Origin: Fibrobacter sp. UWR2
GTDB taxonomy: Bacteria > Fibrobacterota > Fibrobacteria > Fibrobacterales > Fibrobacteraceae
Reading direction: 5' to 3'
Assembly (NCBI RefSeq): GCF_002210285.1
Contig: NZ_MWQE01000005.1
Coordinates: 62,001 to 126,000, forward strand
Length of the DNA: 64,000 bases
Part shown: in pieces, positions 53,543 through 60,981 of the stretch
How the letters are laid out: each line of letters opens with the position of its first letter
Position numbering within the stretch: position 1 is the stretch's first letter
Notes under the pieces: generated by a model
What the model saw: the letters and a program-made list of their open reading frames with translations, nothing else
What the model was told of the DNA's origin: nothing
The model's database searches: none
Translations under genes and position numbers: made by a program

Positions 53543-54760
53543 TGTGTGGCCTAAAAAAGGGAGATTCACAATGGCAAATGTGAGATACACTCAGGAAAAG
53601 CGCATCCAGGTAGCGGAGTATGTCCTAGATGGAAGATATTCCGCCTCGGTCGCCTCGAAAGTTTTCGGGATAGGTGTCAATACTGTCTGTAGGTGGGTGA
53701 ATAGGCTCTGCGAAAAGCGGGGCCTTCCTTGTTATAGGGCCGAGCGGAAGGGCCGGAGAAGGGAATCGACGCGGGCTCGGCTGAAAGAGTTGGTTCGCCG
53801 CAACCGTCGGCTAGAAAAGCAACTTGCCCATGCGAGGGAGACTGCGGAGATTCTCAAGGCCATCCCGGTTCATCTATAATCCACGACCCGGTTCAAGTGC
53901 GAGGCCATTCATGAAAAACGGGACTGCTTCCCTGTTTCAAGGATGTGCGAGGCGCTTGGTGTCAGGCTGGCCTCGTATTACCAGTGGATTCGTGCGGAGG
54001 CCCGTCGAGCCGAGCGCCGCGAGCGAGAAAGGGCCCTTGCCGATGTGGTTATTCGTGTGTTCGAGGAAAACCGCAGGACATACGGTTGCCGCAGGATGAA
54101 GGTCGCCCTTGCAAACGAGGGGGTGGATGTCAGCGAGTACAGGATTCGTCGCATTATGCACGAGAACGGGCTGTATCCTGTGGCCCGAAGGCGGTGGCGG
54201 CCCTACCGCAAGGGAACCTGCGACAGCATGTACAGCGAAAATATTTTGCAGCGCGAGTTCTTGCCCGATGCGTTGAACAAGGTCTGGGCGGGAGACATTA
54301 CCTACATCGCGACGAGCTTCGGCTGGCTTTACCTGGCCGTTGTCATCGACCTGTGCAACAAGGAGATTGTAGGTTATAGGCTGTCGCGCAATATTGAATC
54401 TGAGATTGTTGTGGAGGCGCTTGGTTGCGCATTTGCACGGCGTGGCGTTCATGAGGGGCTAGTGTTCCACTCGGACCGAGGGCCGCAATACAGTAGCAGA
54501 CGGTACCGGACAATGCTTGCCGAGAACAAGGCCGTGCCTTCAATGAGTGCCCCGGGCTGTCCATACGACAATGCTTGCGTGGAGAGCTTTTTCGCTTGCC
54601 TGAAAACGGAACTGCTTTACAGGAGAAAGTATTCCTGCATGGAGGAGGTGGAGTCGGACATATTCGACTATATTGAGGCGTTCTATAACCGCAGGAGGTT
54701 GCATAGCACGCTCGGGTACCTGAGCCCGGTAGAGTATAGGTTGAAAAGGCTGGCTGCGTA
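53543..54760 (+). mobile_element. IS3-family insertion sequence
   Basis: About 1.22 kb. The right end is set by the point where similarity to the 58-bp relic stops (GCGTA). The left end is placed at TGTGTGGCC, which matches weakly (5 of 9) the reverse complement of the right end, TACGCAGCC. No clear target duplication is seen. It contains orfA and orfB. Confidence 0.75.
53571..53879 (+). CDS. IS3-family OrfA (helix-turn-helix)
   Basis: A 102-residue protein with a helix-turn-helix (YTQEKRIQVAEYVLDGRYSAS ... VNTVCRWVNR) and a leucine-zipper-like end (LVRRNRRLEKQLAHARETAEILK), which guide transposase assembly and DNA binding. ATG 53571 follows GGGAG. Stop TAA 53877-53879 is in the same frame as orfB. 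Confidence 0.85.
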   Translation: MANVRYTQEKRIQVAEYVLDGRYSASVASKVFGIGVNTVCRWVNRLCEKRGLPCYRAERKGRRRESTRARLKELVRRNRRLEKQLAHARETAEILKAIPVHL

Positions 54761-54761
54761 G
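53943..54761 (+). CDS. IS3-family OrfB transposase (DDE)
   Basis: A 272-residue integrase-fold protein: HTH_21-like region (RTYGCRRMKVAL), then D in WAGDITYIA, D in FHSDRGPQY and E in NACVESFFACLKTEL, the DDE triad, followed by FYNRRRLHSTLGYLSPVEY. The open frame extends upstream to the orfA stop and codes for RFKCEAIHEKRDCFPVSRM, which matches the normal OrfB N terminus, so the true product probably begins before ATG 53943. Confidence 0.9.
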   Translation: MCEALGVRLASYYQWIRAEARRAERRERERALADVVIRVFEENRRTYGCRRMKVALANEGVDVSEYRIRRIMHENGLYPVARRRWRPYRKGTCDSMYSENILQREFLPDALNKVWAGDITYIATSFGWLYLAVVIDLCNKEIVGYRLSRNIESEIVVEALGCAFARRGVHEGLVFHSDRGPQYSSRRYRTMLAENKAVPSMSAPGCPYDNACVESFFACLKTELLYRRKYSCMEEVESDIFDYIEAFYNRRRLHSTLGYLSPVEYRLKRLAA

Positions 54762-54775
54762 TTGTCGAGAGTGAT

Positions 54776-55060
54776 TTACTTGTTCTCGCCGAAGAATCCG
54801 TGTTCCGAATGCTGAGACCACATTTCGAACATTGTCAAGTAGTTGTTCTTGATGTATTTCTGGATGGTCAGAAGATCCTTGTCGGAAAGAGTACCGCGTT
54901 TCTGGACAACGGTGTCGCCGTTTGATTTGATGAAAAGTTTTGCGGAACCGGCTTCAGTCAATTTTGAGTCGCTCGCGTGCGCGTGGATGCATTCGACTAT
55001 GCAGGCCATGGTAAAATACAGATAGTAGCCGGCGATCTTGAATGGAAAATATTTCGGCAT
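54776..55060 (-). CDS. DUF4160-family protein
   Basis: A 94-residue protein starting MPKYFPFKIAGYYLYF with HAHASD and SAKLFIKSNGD, the DUF4160 pattern. DUF4160 proteins often occur beside small partner proteins in toxin-antitoxin-like pairs. Its ATG overlaps the stop of the preceding gene (TAATG). The IS right end lies 15 bp past its stop codon. Confidence 0.78.
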   Translation of the reverse strand: MPKYFPFKIAGYYLYFTMACIVECIHAHASDSKLTEAGSAKLFIKSNGDTVVQKRGTLSDKDLLTIQKYIKNNYLTMFEMWSQHSEHGFFGENK

Positions 55061-55293
55061 TAGTCGTTCCCGATCAAATCTTTGTTTTTCAGGTAGTAGG
55101 CCTGGACGAGGGCTAACTGTGCGTCGCACATGGAAGACTTGATCATGTCTCCATCCTTGTTCAGGACGCAGGCTTGCTCCGGGTTGCTCAAATAGAGAAT
55201 CTTGACATCGCCGTTGTCCGTAACGGTGAAACTGTAGTTGGCGATAATCATGTCGGCCTTGTCGGCGATTTCATTAAGCTGTTGCTCGGACAT
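55060..55293 (-). CDS. Small protein of the DUF4160 cassette
   Basis: A 77-residue protein (MSEQQLNEIADKADMIIANY ... IKSSMCDAQLALVQAYY). I recall similar proteins next to DUF4160 genes in gut Bacteroidota but cannot name the family with confidence. Overlaps both neighbours (20 bases upstream, 1 base downstream), so translation is coupled. Confidence 0.7.
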   Translation of the reverse strand: MSEQQLNEIADKADMIIANYSFTVTDNGDVKILYLSNPEQACVLNKDGDMIKSSMCDAQLALVQAYYLKNKDLIGND

Positions 55294-55564
55294 TGTCCAC
55301 CTCGACAGATGTTATCGGTTGCAAGAAAATTTTCGGGTCGATGTAAAGGTCTTCAAGGATAGGGACCAGGTCGATATAGTCCTCGACGAGCTTGTCCTTG
55401 TTCTGACTATATACGGCATCGACCACCAGGTAGCCGTTGTCCCATTCCTTCACCTTTGCAATCTTGACAAGGCTATACGGCCCCTTGAACCGTATAGTCC
55501 GCCCGTTAAAGGAGAAGGATATGTAACATCCGTCATTTGACAGGATTGCCTTAGAATTGACCAT
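55274..55564 (-). CDS. First gene of the DUF4160 cassette
   Basis: A 96-residue beta-rich protein (CYISFSFNGRTIRFKGPYS; KVKEWDNGYLVVDA; EDYIDLVPILEDLYID). No named family assigned with confidence. It heads the three-gene minus-strand unit and is divergent from the ATPase module. Confidence 0.7.
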   Translation of the reverse strand: MVNSKAILSNDGCYISFSFNGRTIRFKGPYSLVKIAKVKEWDNGYLVVDAVYSQNKDKLVEDYIDLVPILEDLYIDPKIFLQPITSVEVDNVRATA

Positions 55565-55591
55565 ATTTGAAATATAATTTAATTGGCGGGC

Positions 55592-55620
55592 TTAGTCAAT
55601 AGCCTTAGGGGTCTGACTAA
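55592..55620. promoter_or_regulatory. inverted repeat between divergent cassettes
   Basis: TTAGTCA (55592-55598) and TGACTAA (55614-55620), 15 bases apart, in the 64-bp divergent gap. It could be an operator or a hairpin; not distinguishable here. Confidence 0.4.
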
Positions 55621-55628
55621 ATGCTCGC

Positions 55629-55979
55629 TTGCACGATTCCTGTAAAAAAGGTATATTCAATGGTAAAAAGAGGTATATTCTGACCGGGTTTGAAAAATAT
55701 TTGAAGGATTATTTTGATCGAAAGGAAGCGCTTGCTTACCGTTCAAAGATTATACAGCGTACAGAAAACCTGTTTGAACGAAACGCTTTGTTGGAAGAGT
55801 ATTATCCATTGTGGGTTCGGTTTATCAGCGATTTTGAGAAAATTAATCGGAACTCTACGGTGCGTGTCGAATGTAAAAGACGATATGGAGAAAAATGCGT
55901 AAGGGGGCCGGACATAATAGAGATGTGGGAAAGATATTTTAAGGAAAAATATGTGGCTGTACCAAAGTTGAAAAGATGA
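55629..55979 (+). CDS. Unknown protein coupled to an SMC-like ATPase
   Basis: A protein of up to 116 residues, basic and helical (FEKYLKDYFDRKEALAYRSKI; PDIIEMWERYFKEKYVA), with no recognised domain. The start is uncertain: TTG 55629 gives the full frame, and later TTG or CTG codons are possible because TATATT elements lie at about 55650 and 55674. Codon use is AT-richer than the chromosome around it. Its TGA overlaps the ATPase ATG (ATGA), so the two form one translational unit. Confidence 0.6.
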   Translation: MHDSCKKGIFNGKKRYILTGFEKYLKDYFDRKEALAYRSKIIQRTENLFERNALLEEYYPLWVRFISDFEKINRNSTVRVECKRRYGEKCVRGPDIIEMWERYFKEKYVAVPKLKR

Positions 55980-57001
55980 TTGTAAAGACGCTTAAAATAG
56001 AGAATTTTCGAAGAATTCGGAACCTTGAATTGGATTTTGGTGAGTCTAGGATGGTTGCCTTTACCGGGCTAGATTCGGCAGCCAAGTCTGCGGTGCTTAC
56101 AGCCATGCGGTATCTGCTTTCGTGGTATGTTGCCCGACTGATGAGTCCCATGGGGCGCGGCATACAGATTGAATTGGATGATATTGACGGTGGCGAGGGG
56201 TTCGGCTACCTCGAAATGACGGTACAAATACCTGAATTCGAAAATCGAATGGTTCGGTGGTCGCTTTTGAAAAAGCGATCCTCTTGTGACAAAAAGATTG
56301 GTAGGTCTGCGAACCGGGGCGAATTGAACGATTTCGTAGATAGCCTGTTGAGGCGTCGAACGGATGGTTCGGAACAGGATTTATCCTTGGTGGCCTTCTA
56401 TCCTGCCGATCGTGTTGTGAAGGATGTTCCGCTACAAATTCATGACAGCGAAGCGTTGGACCCATTGGATGCCTTTGATGGTTTTAGGCGCGGAACGGAA
56501 AATTTCCATTCGCTATTCAGATGGCTTCGCGAACGTGAAGACCTGGAAAACGAGAAACGTCGGGATGCGGGCGAAGGCTTTATGGGGGATGTTCAACTGA
56601 ATGCATTCCGTACTGCAATTGAAGTACTCCTGCCCGGTTACAGGAATTTTCGTGTAAAGCGGGATACGCTCTCTTTGATGGTTGAAAAGAACGGAACTTT
56701 ACTGTCATTTGACCTGCTGCTGGAAGAAGAAATGAACTATGTGGCATTGATGAGCGACATTGCTCGAAGATTGACGATGGCGAATCCTGAGGCTTCAAGT
56801 CTGTTTGACAAGACCGCGATTGTCATGATAGACGAAATTGAGCTAAACACAAATCCTGAATTGCAATCGGGTTTGGTATCGCGCCTCAAGAAGGCTTTCC
56901 CGCAGGTTCAGTTCTTTTTGACTACGCAATCCCCGCGCATAGCAAAGGATTTGGACTGTTGTAGGGATTCTTTGCTTTTTAATCTGGACGGAAAATGTTG
57001 A
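55976..57001 (+). CDS. SMC/OLD-like ATPase with degenerate motifs
   Basis: A 341-residue protein of the AAA_21/AAA_23 type. It opens KTLKIENFRRIRNLELDFGE. The P-loop is GLDSAAKS (31-38), with Ala where GKS has Gly; the signature motif is LLLEEEMN (247-254) instead of LSxGE; Walker B IVMIDEIEL (282-290) is intact; the usual TTHSP is TTQSP (316-320). Such ATPases act in defence systems (for example Septu PtuA, OLD, retron effectors), usually with a second effector. Here only the small upstream gene accompanies it. Reduced or altered ATPase activity is inferred from the motif changes. Confidence 0.78.
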   Translation: MIVKTLKIENFRRIRNLELDFGESRMVAFTGLDSAAKSAVLTAMRYLLSWYVARLMSPMGRGIQIELDDIDGGEGFGYLEMTVQIPEFENRMVRWSLLKKRSSCDKKIGRSANRGELNDFVDSLLRRRTDGSEQDLSLVAFYPADRVVKDVPLQIHDSEALDPLDAFDGFRRGTENFHSLFRWLREREDLENEKRRDAGEGFMGDVQLNAFRTAIEVLLPGYRNFRVKRDTLSLMVEKNGTLLSFDLLLEEEMNYVALMSDIARRLTMANPEASSLFDKTAIVMIDEIELNTNPELQSGLVSRLKKAFPQVQFFLTTQSPRIAKDLDCCRDSLLFNLDGKC

Positions 57002-57045
57002 GAAAAATCGTAATTGAAAATCTGGGTGTGTTTACTTTTGGTTGA
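56995..57045 (+). pseudogene. Possible 16-codon remnant of a third gene
   Basis: ATG 56995 overlaps the ATPase stop and encodes MLRKIVIENLGVFTFG before TGA 57043-57045. The peptide looks like the first strand of another SMC-like or effector protein. It may be a vestige of a lost downstream partner, or chance. Confidence 0.25.
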
Positions 57046-57337
57046 ATTGTTGCCGATAATGTAGATTATGTAAACTAAATATTGAGAATTTAATCAGGGA
57101 ACGGAGGCTAGCCGCTTCTTGCCACCATTCCCCAGTGAATGTTGAGGATCCAGGCTCAATGGCGGCGTTTTATTTTGAAACCCTCATTTTTTCATACCAA
57201 CCTTATCGTTTCGAGCTCTTTGAGAAGCAATTTTTTGTCTTTTAAGGCTGATTTTACATATCAAAATGTCTTTTTCCTTCATTTAGTATGTAAAGTCAAA
57301 AAAGCCTGCGTTTTCCCCAGGAATCCCCTGCTTTAAA
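57046..57337. other. AT-rich gap upstream of grpE with a long imperfect hairpin
   Basis: No gene is supported. A pair GGCTGATTTTACATA (57246-57260) / TATGTAAAGTCA...AGCC (57287-57306) can fold with a bulge. It shares the GATTTTAC / GTAAAGTC words with the V-ATPase leader (44207-44223). Confidence 0.4.
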
Positions 57338-57354
57338 TTGGCATAAAATTTGCT
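57338..57354 (+). promoter_or_regulatory. sigma-54-type promoter of grpE
   Basis: TTGGCA-TAAAAT-TTGCT: GG at 57340-57341 and GC at 57352-57353 are 10 bases apart, as in the -24/-12 consensus. Predicted start near 57365, about 66 nt before grpE. A TAAATTTG (57354-57361) overlaps its 3' end and could be a second, sigma-70-type promoter. Confidence 0.5.
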
Positions 57355-57430
57355 AAATTTGGGTCGAAAATGTAAAACAGATGTCCCGTGGGCAATATTC
57401 CGGCGGACAATTAAATAGGAACGTATTGAA

Positions 57431-58141
57431 ATGGCAGAAGATTTGAATCAGCAGGAACCGACCGCAGAAGAAAAGGCAAAATTCGAACAGGACGTGCTCA
57501 AGGCCGCCGAAGACGCTATGAAGATGGAGGCCGAGGCGAACAAGGCTGGCGCATCTGACCAGGGTGCTGGCGATGCACAGGAACAGCCGGCCGAGAATGC
57601 CGACGCTGCCGCCGAACAGCCCGCAGACGTTGCTGAACAGCCCGCGGAACCCGCTGCCGAACAGCCGGCCGAACCTGCCGCGGCTCCGGACCCGACTGCA
57701 GCCCTCAAGGCCGCCCTTGCCGATGCAAACGACCGCAACTTGCGTCTGATGGCCGAATTCGACAACTACCGCCGCCGCACCGCCAAGGAACAGCTCGAAC
57801 TCATCGAGACCGCGAACGGCAAGCTCTTGGAGAAGCTCTCCGAAGTGCAGGACAATTTCGAGCGCGCCTTCGCGAGCGAAAACAAGGCCCAGGACCTGGA
57901 AGCCTTCGAAAAAGGCATGCAGATGATTTACAACCAGTTCGCGAAGATTTTGACCGACGCGGGCCTCGAACAGATTGACCCGACCGGCGCGGAATTCGAC
58001 CCGAACATGCACGAAGCCCTGATGCAGCAGCCTAGCGAGACTGTGCCCGAAGGCCACGTGGTCACCGTGTTCCAGAAGGGCTACAAGCTCAAGAACAAGA
58101 TTCTCAAGACCGCGAAGGTGATCGTTTCGTCCGGAAAATAA
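57431..58141 (+). CDS. grpE: GrpE nucleotide-exchange factor
   Basis: A 236-residue DnaK co-chaperone. An extended low-complexity N terminus with AEQPAEPA repeats (residues about 50-90) precedes the coiled coil (LMAEFDNYRRRTAKEQLELIETANGKLL) and the beta domain GAEFDPNMHEALMQQPSETVPEGHVVTVFQKGY. It is longer than usual because of the Ala/Pro/Glu extension. dnaK is 2.9 kb away, separated by two unrelated genes. Confidence 0.95.
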   Translation: MAEDLNQQEPTAEEKAKFEQDVLKAAEDAMKMEAEANKAGASDQGAGDAQEQPAENADAAAEQPADVAEQPAEPAAEQPAEPAAAPDPTAALKAALADANDRNLRLMAEFDNYRRRTAKEQLELIETANGKLLEKLSEVQDNFERAFASENKAQDLEAFEKGMQMIYNQFAKILTDAGLEQIDPTGAEFDPNMHEALMQQPSETVPEGHVVTVFQKGYKLKNKILKTAKVIVSSGK

Positions 58142-58193
58142 GCCCGCGCGAGACACCCCCGCCCCCTTTGTAAAAATGTCAATGATAAGTTAA

Positions 58194-58220
58194 CCCCGTG
58201 GTATTCCGCGGGGCTTTTTT
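58194..58220 (+). terminator. grpE terminator
   Basis: CCCCGTGG (58194-58201) / CCGCGGGG (58206-58213) with one G-U pair, then CTTTTTT. Confidence 0.88.
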
Positions 58221-58264
58221 CGATATATCTTTATCTCTGGTGTAAAAAATGTTTGGAGATTAAG

Positions 58265-60382
58265 ATGAAAAATATCTTATTAGTTTCTTCCGTATTGGCC
58301 TTGGCTTGTACGGGTTTCGCTCAGAAAATTGTAATCACGACGAACTATACGGCTGACCCGGCGCCCTATGTCCATGGGGATACGGTTTACCTGTACACGA
58401 CCCACGACGAGGACAATGCCGACGGGTTCATGATGTACGACTGGCTGTTGCACACTTCCACGGACATGGTCAACTGGACCAGCCACGGAGCCGTAGCGAG
58501 CCTGGGCGACATCAAGTGGACCTCTAAAACCAACGGGGCCTGGGCAGAACAGGTCATCGAGCGCGACGGCAAGTGGTTCATGTACGTCCCCATTCACGGC
58601 AACGGCATTTCCGTCTTGGTGGCGGACAACCCTTACGGCCCTTTCAAGGAACCTTTGAATAAGGCGCTGGTCTGGCAGCGCGAGCACTGGAACGATATCG
58701 ACCCTACCGTCTGGATTGACGACGACGGACAGGCCTACATGTACTGGGGCAACCCCGAATTGTACATGATCAAGTTGAACAAGGACATGATTAGTACTCA
58801 GGGTTCTATTGTCACCTACCCCAAGATCAAGGATTACCAGGAAGGCCCCTGGGTCTATAAGCACGGCAACAATTACTACATGACTTTCGCATCGACCTGC
58901 TGTGCCGAAGGTATCGGGTATGCCATGAGCGACAAGATTACGGGCCCCTGGACCTACAAGGGCGACATTATGCCGCATTCTTCGCGCAGTAACGGAAACC
59001 ACCCGGGTATCATCGATTTCAAGGGGAAATCCTACGTTTTCGGCCTGAATTACGAACTTTGGCGTTACAAGTCCGAGAAGATGGGCCAGAAATACCAACA
59101 CAAGGAGCGTCGTTCTGTCGGCCTTTCCGAAATGAAGTATAACGCCGACGGTACGATTCAAAAGATTGACTATTGGCCGGACAATGGCGTGGCCCAGCTG
59201 GAAGATTTTGACCCGTACAAGCGCGTGGAAGCGGAAACCATGTCCTGGGGCGAAGAAGTGAGGGTCCGTAAGAGCGGTACCGCCGGCAATACGGTCATCA
59301 CCAATCTTTCCGAAGGAAAATACACCAAGATTAGCGGCGTGGAATTCGGCGACGCGGGTGCGGAAAGCTTCTCGGCATCCGTTCTGAGCGTCAAGAAGGC
59401 GTCGAGCATCACCGTGCGCCTGGACAAGGTGGATGGCGAAATCGTCGGCAAGGCGGAATTTAGCGCCGACGGCCTGGTGACGGTGCCGCTGACCGGTGCG
59501 GTCGGCAAGCACGACGTGTTCTTCGTGTTCGCGGGCGATTTCGAGGCGGACTACTGGGAATTCGAGGACAGCAAGACTTCCATTCCGCAGGGCCCGTTCT
59601 GCAAGGCGAAACTCGGCGACCCCGAGGCAAAATGCGATTTGCCGGTCGTGGGCGCGAAGGTCGAGGGGGCTGCGAACTTCATCGACTTCGAAAACTACGA
59701 CGTGGGCGGTGCGGGCAAGGCCTACTACGACATGGATACCAAGAACCAGGGCGGCGAATACCGCGAAGACCGCGTGGACATCGTGAAAAACGGCGACGGA
59801 TTTGCCGTGGGCTACACGCAGAAGGGCGAATGGCTGGAATACACCGTGAACGTGCAGGCGGGCGGGAAACTCCCCTTCGAACTCAGCTACGCCAGCGGCA
59901 TGGACAACACGAGCGTGCAGCTCTTTATGGACGACGAGCCGATTACCGACACGCTCGCACTCGCAGGCACCGGGGAATTCGACACCTATGAGACCTTCAA
60001 GGGCACGACCACCAAGGAACTCACCACGGGCGAGCACGTGCTCAAGGTGCTGGTGACAAGCGACTACGTGAACCTCGACTGGATTGCGTTTGGAGAGAGC
60101 GAAGGCAGCGCTGAGGACATCCGCAACGGGAAAACGGGCATTGTGCCGAAAATCGCCCTAAACGGCACCGGAGCCGCGGGCATGGCAAACGCTTTCGCGA
60201 GGGCCGCGGGCAGCTACAGGGTATTCGACCTGATGGGCTCCGAGCTCGGGAACATCCGCCTGAACGCCGGCGCGACGCTCACGGATCTCAAGGCCGGACT
60301 CAAGACCGCCGGCTTCGGGAGCGGCGTCTACGTCGTCCGCAACCCCGCCGGAAAGACCCTGCGGATTAATTTGGGGAGGTAA
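58265..60382 (+). CDS. GH43-family glycosidase with CBM6-like modules
   Basis: A 705-residue secreted hemicellulase. Signal peptide MKNILLVSSVLALACTGFA, mature N terminus Gln. GH43 five-bladed propeller at residues 20-315 with catalytic base D31 (YTADPAPYV), pKa-modulating D146 (NDIDPTVW) and acid E193 (YQEGPWVYK). A degenerate CBM6-like region (VEAETMSWGEEVRVR, 325-440) and a better CBM6 (FIDFENYDVGGAGKAYYD ... LDWIAFG, 465-600) follow. The last 65 residues (YRVFDLMGSELGNIRL ... SGVYVVRNPAGKTLRINLGR) resemble the basic terminal domain of Fibrobacter xylanases and T9SS sorting domains. Arabinofuranosidase or xylosidase activity is inferred. ATG 58265 follows GGAG. Confidence 0.9.
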   Translation: MKNILLVSSVLALACTGFAQKIVITTNYTADPAPYVHGDTVYLYTTHDEDNADGFMMYDWLLHTSTDMVNWTSHGAVASLGDIKWTSKTNGAWAEQVIERDGKWFMYVPIHGNGISVLVADNPYGPFKEPLNKALVWQREHWNDIDPTVWIDDDGQAYMYWGNPELYMIKLNKDMISTQGSIVTYPKIKDYQEGPWVYKHGNNYYMTFASTCCAEGIGYAMSDKITGPWTYKGDIMPHSSRSNGNHPGIIDFKGKSYVFGLNYELWRYKSEKMGQKYQHKERRSVGLSEMKYNADGTIQKIDYWPDNGVAQLEDFDPYKRVEAETMSWGEEVRVRKSGTAGNTVITNLSEGKYTKISGVEFGDAGAESFSASVLSVKKASSITVRLDKVDGEIVGKAEFSADGLVTVPLTGAVGKHDVFFVFAGDFEADYWEFEDSKTSIPQGPFCKAKLGDPEAKCDLPVVGAKVEGAANFIDFENYDVGGAGKAYYDMDTKNQGGEYREDRVDIVKNGDGFAVGYTQKGEWLEYTVNVQAGGKLPFELSYASGMDNTSVQLFMDDEPITDTLALAGTGEFDTYETFKGTTTKELTTGEHVLKVLVTSDYVNLDWIAFGESEGSAEDIRNGKTGIVPKIALNGTGAAGMANAFARAAGSYRVFDLMGSELGNIRLNAGATLTDLKAGLKTAGFGSGVYVVRNPAGKTLRINLGR

Positions 60383-60441
60383 GTCCGCGAGACGTTCCCG
60401 CGCATCTTAAACCGCGCGGAACTCCCCCATACTTTAAAATA

Positions 60442-60475
60442 CCCCGACCTCTCGTAACGAAGGCCGGGGTTTTTA
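60442..60475 (+). terminator. terminator of the GH43 gene
   Basis: CCCCGACCT (60442-60450) / AGGCCGGGG (60461-60469) with one mismatch, then TTTTTT. Confidence 0.85.
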
Positions 60476-60513
60476 TTATATTCAAATGGAAGCCCCCAAA
60501 AAAAGAGGATATC

Positions 60514-60858
60514 ATGGCTAAACTGAAGGAATATTACGGCAAGACGCTGCTTGAAATAGAAGGCGGCAAAATCAAGGAATACTATGGTAAGACTCTTTAC
60601 GAAATTGATGGCGACAAGGTGAAAGAATATTACGGCAAAAACATTTTCGAGATAGACGGGGATAAAATAAAGGAATATTGCGGAAAGACCCTGCTGGAAT
60701 TCGACGGGGAAAAACTAAAACGTTATTGCGGCCCCACGATATACGAAGTGGACGGCAACAAAATAAAAGAGTACTGCGGAAAGAACCTGTATGAAGTAGA
60801 GGGCTTTTTATCTCGCCGCGAGTGGATGGCCCTGCTGGCGATACTTTTCGCATCCTAG
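60514..60858 (+). CDS. Tandem 16-residue repeat protein
   Basis: A 114-residue protein made of six copies of a 16-residue unit, consensus KIKEYYGKTLYEIDGD, followed by a short hydrophobic tail (EWMALLAILFAS). The alternating pattern suggests paired beta strands in a closed symmetric fold; it recalls the 'beta-flower' repeat proteins described from structure predictions, but that is a guess. No signal peptide. AAGAGG lies 9 bases before ATG 60514. Function unknown. Confidence 0.75.
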   Translation: MAKLKEYYGKTLLEIEGGKIKEYYGKTLYEIDGDKVKEYYGKNIFEIDGDKIKEYCGKTLLEFDGEKLKRYCGPTIYEVDGNKIKEYCGKNLYEVEGFLSRREWMALLAILFAS

Positions 60859-60923
60859 ACAAAAGTGGATGCCTCTCCCTCCCCTCATATACGGAGCGTT
60901 TTAATATGAAACACGCCTTTTTT

Positions 60924-60950
60924 GCCCCGGTTTAGGGGCTTTTCTTGTTT
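60924..60950 (+). terminator. terminator of the repeat-protein gene
   Basis: GCCCC (60924-60928) / GGGGC (60935-60939) followed by TTTTCTTGTTT. Confidence 0.65.
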
Positions 60951-60981
60951 CAGAACGAAACAAAATGGGCGTTTTTTGCTT

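Noticed and set aside
57139-57336. 65-codon open frame in the grpE upstream gap
   Set aside because: AT-rich, no ribosome binding site, ends just before the sigma-54 element; composition is that of a leader.
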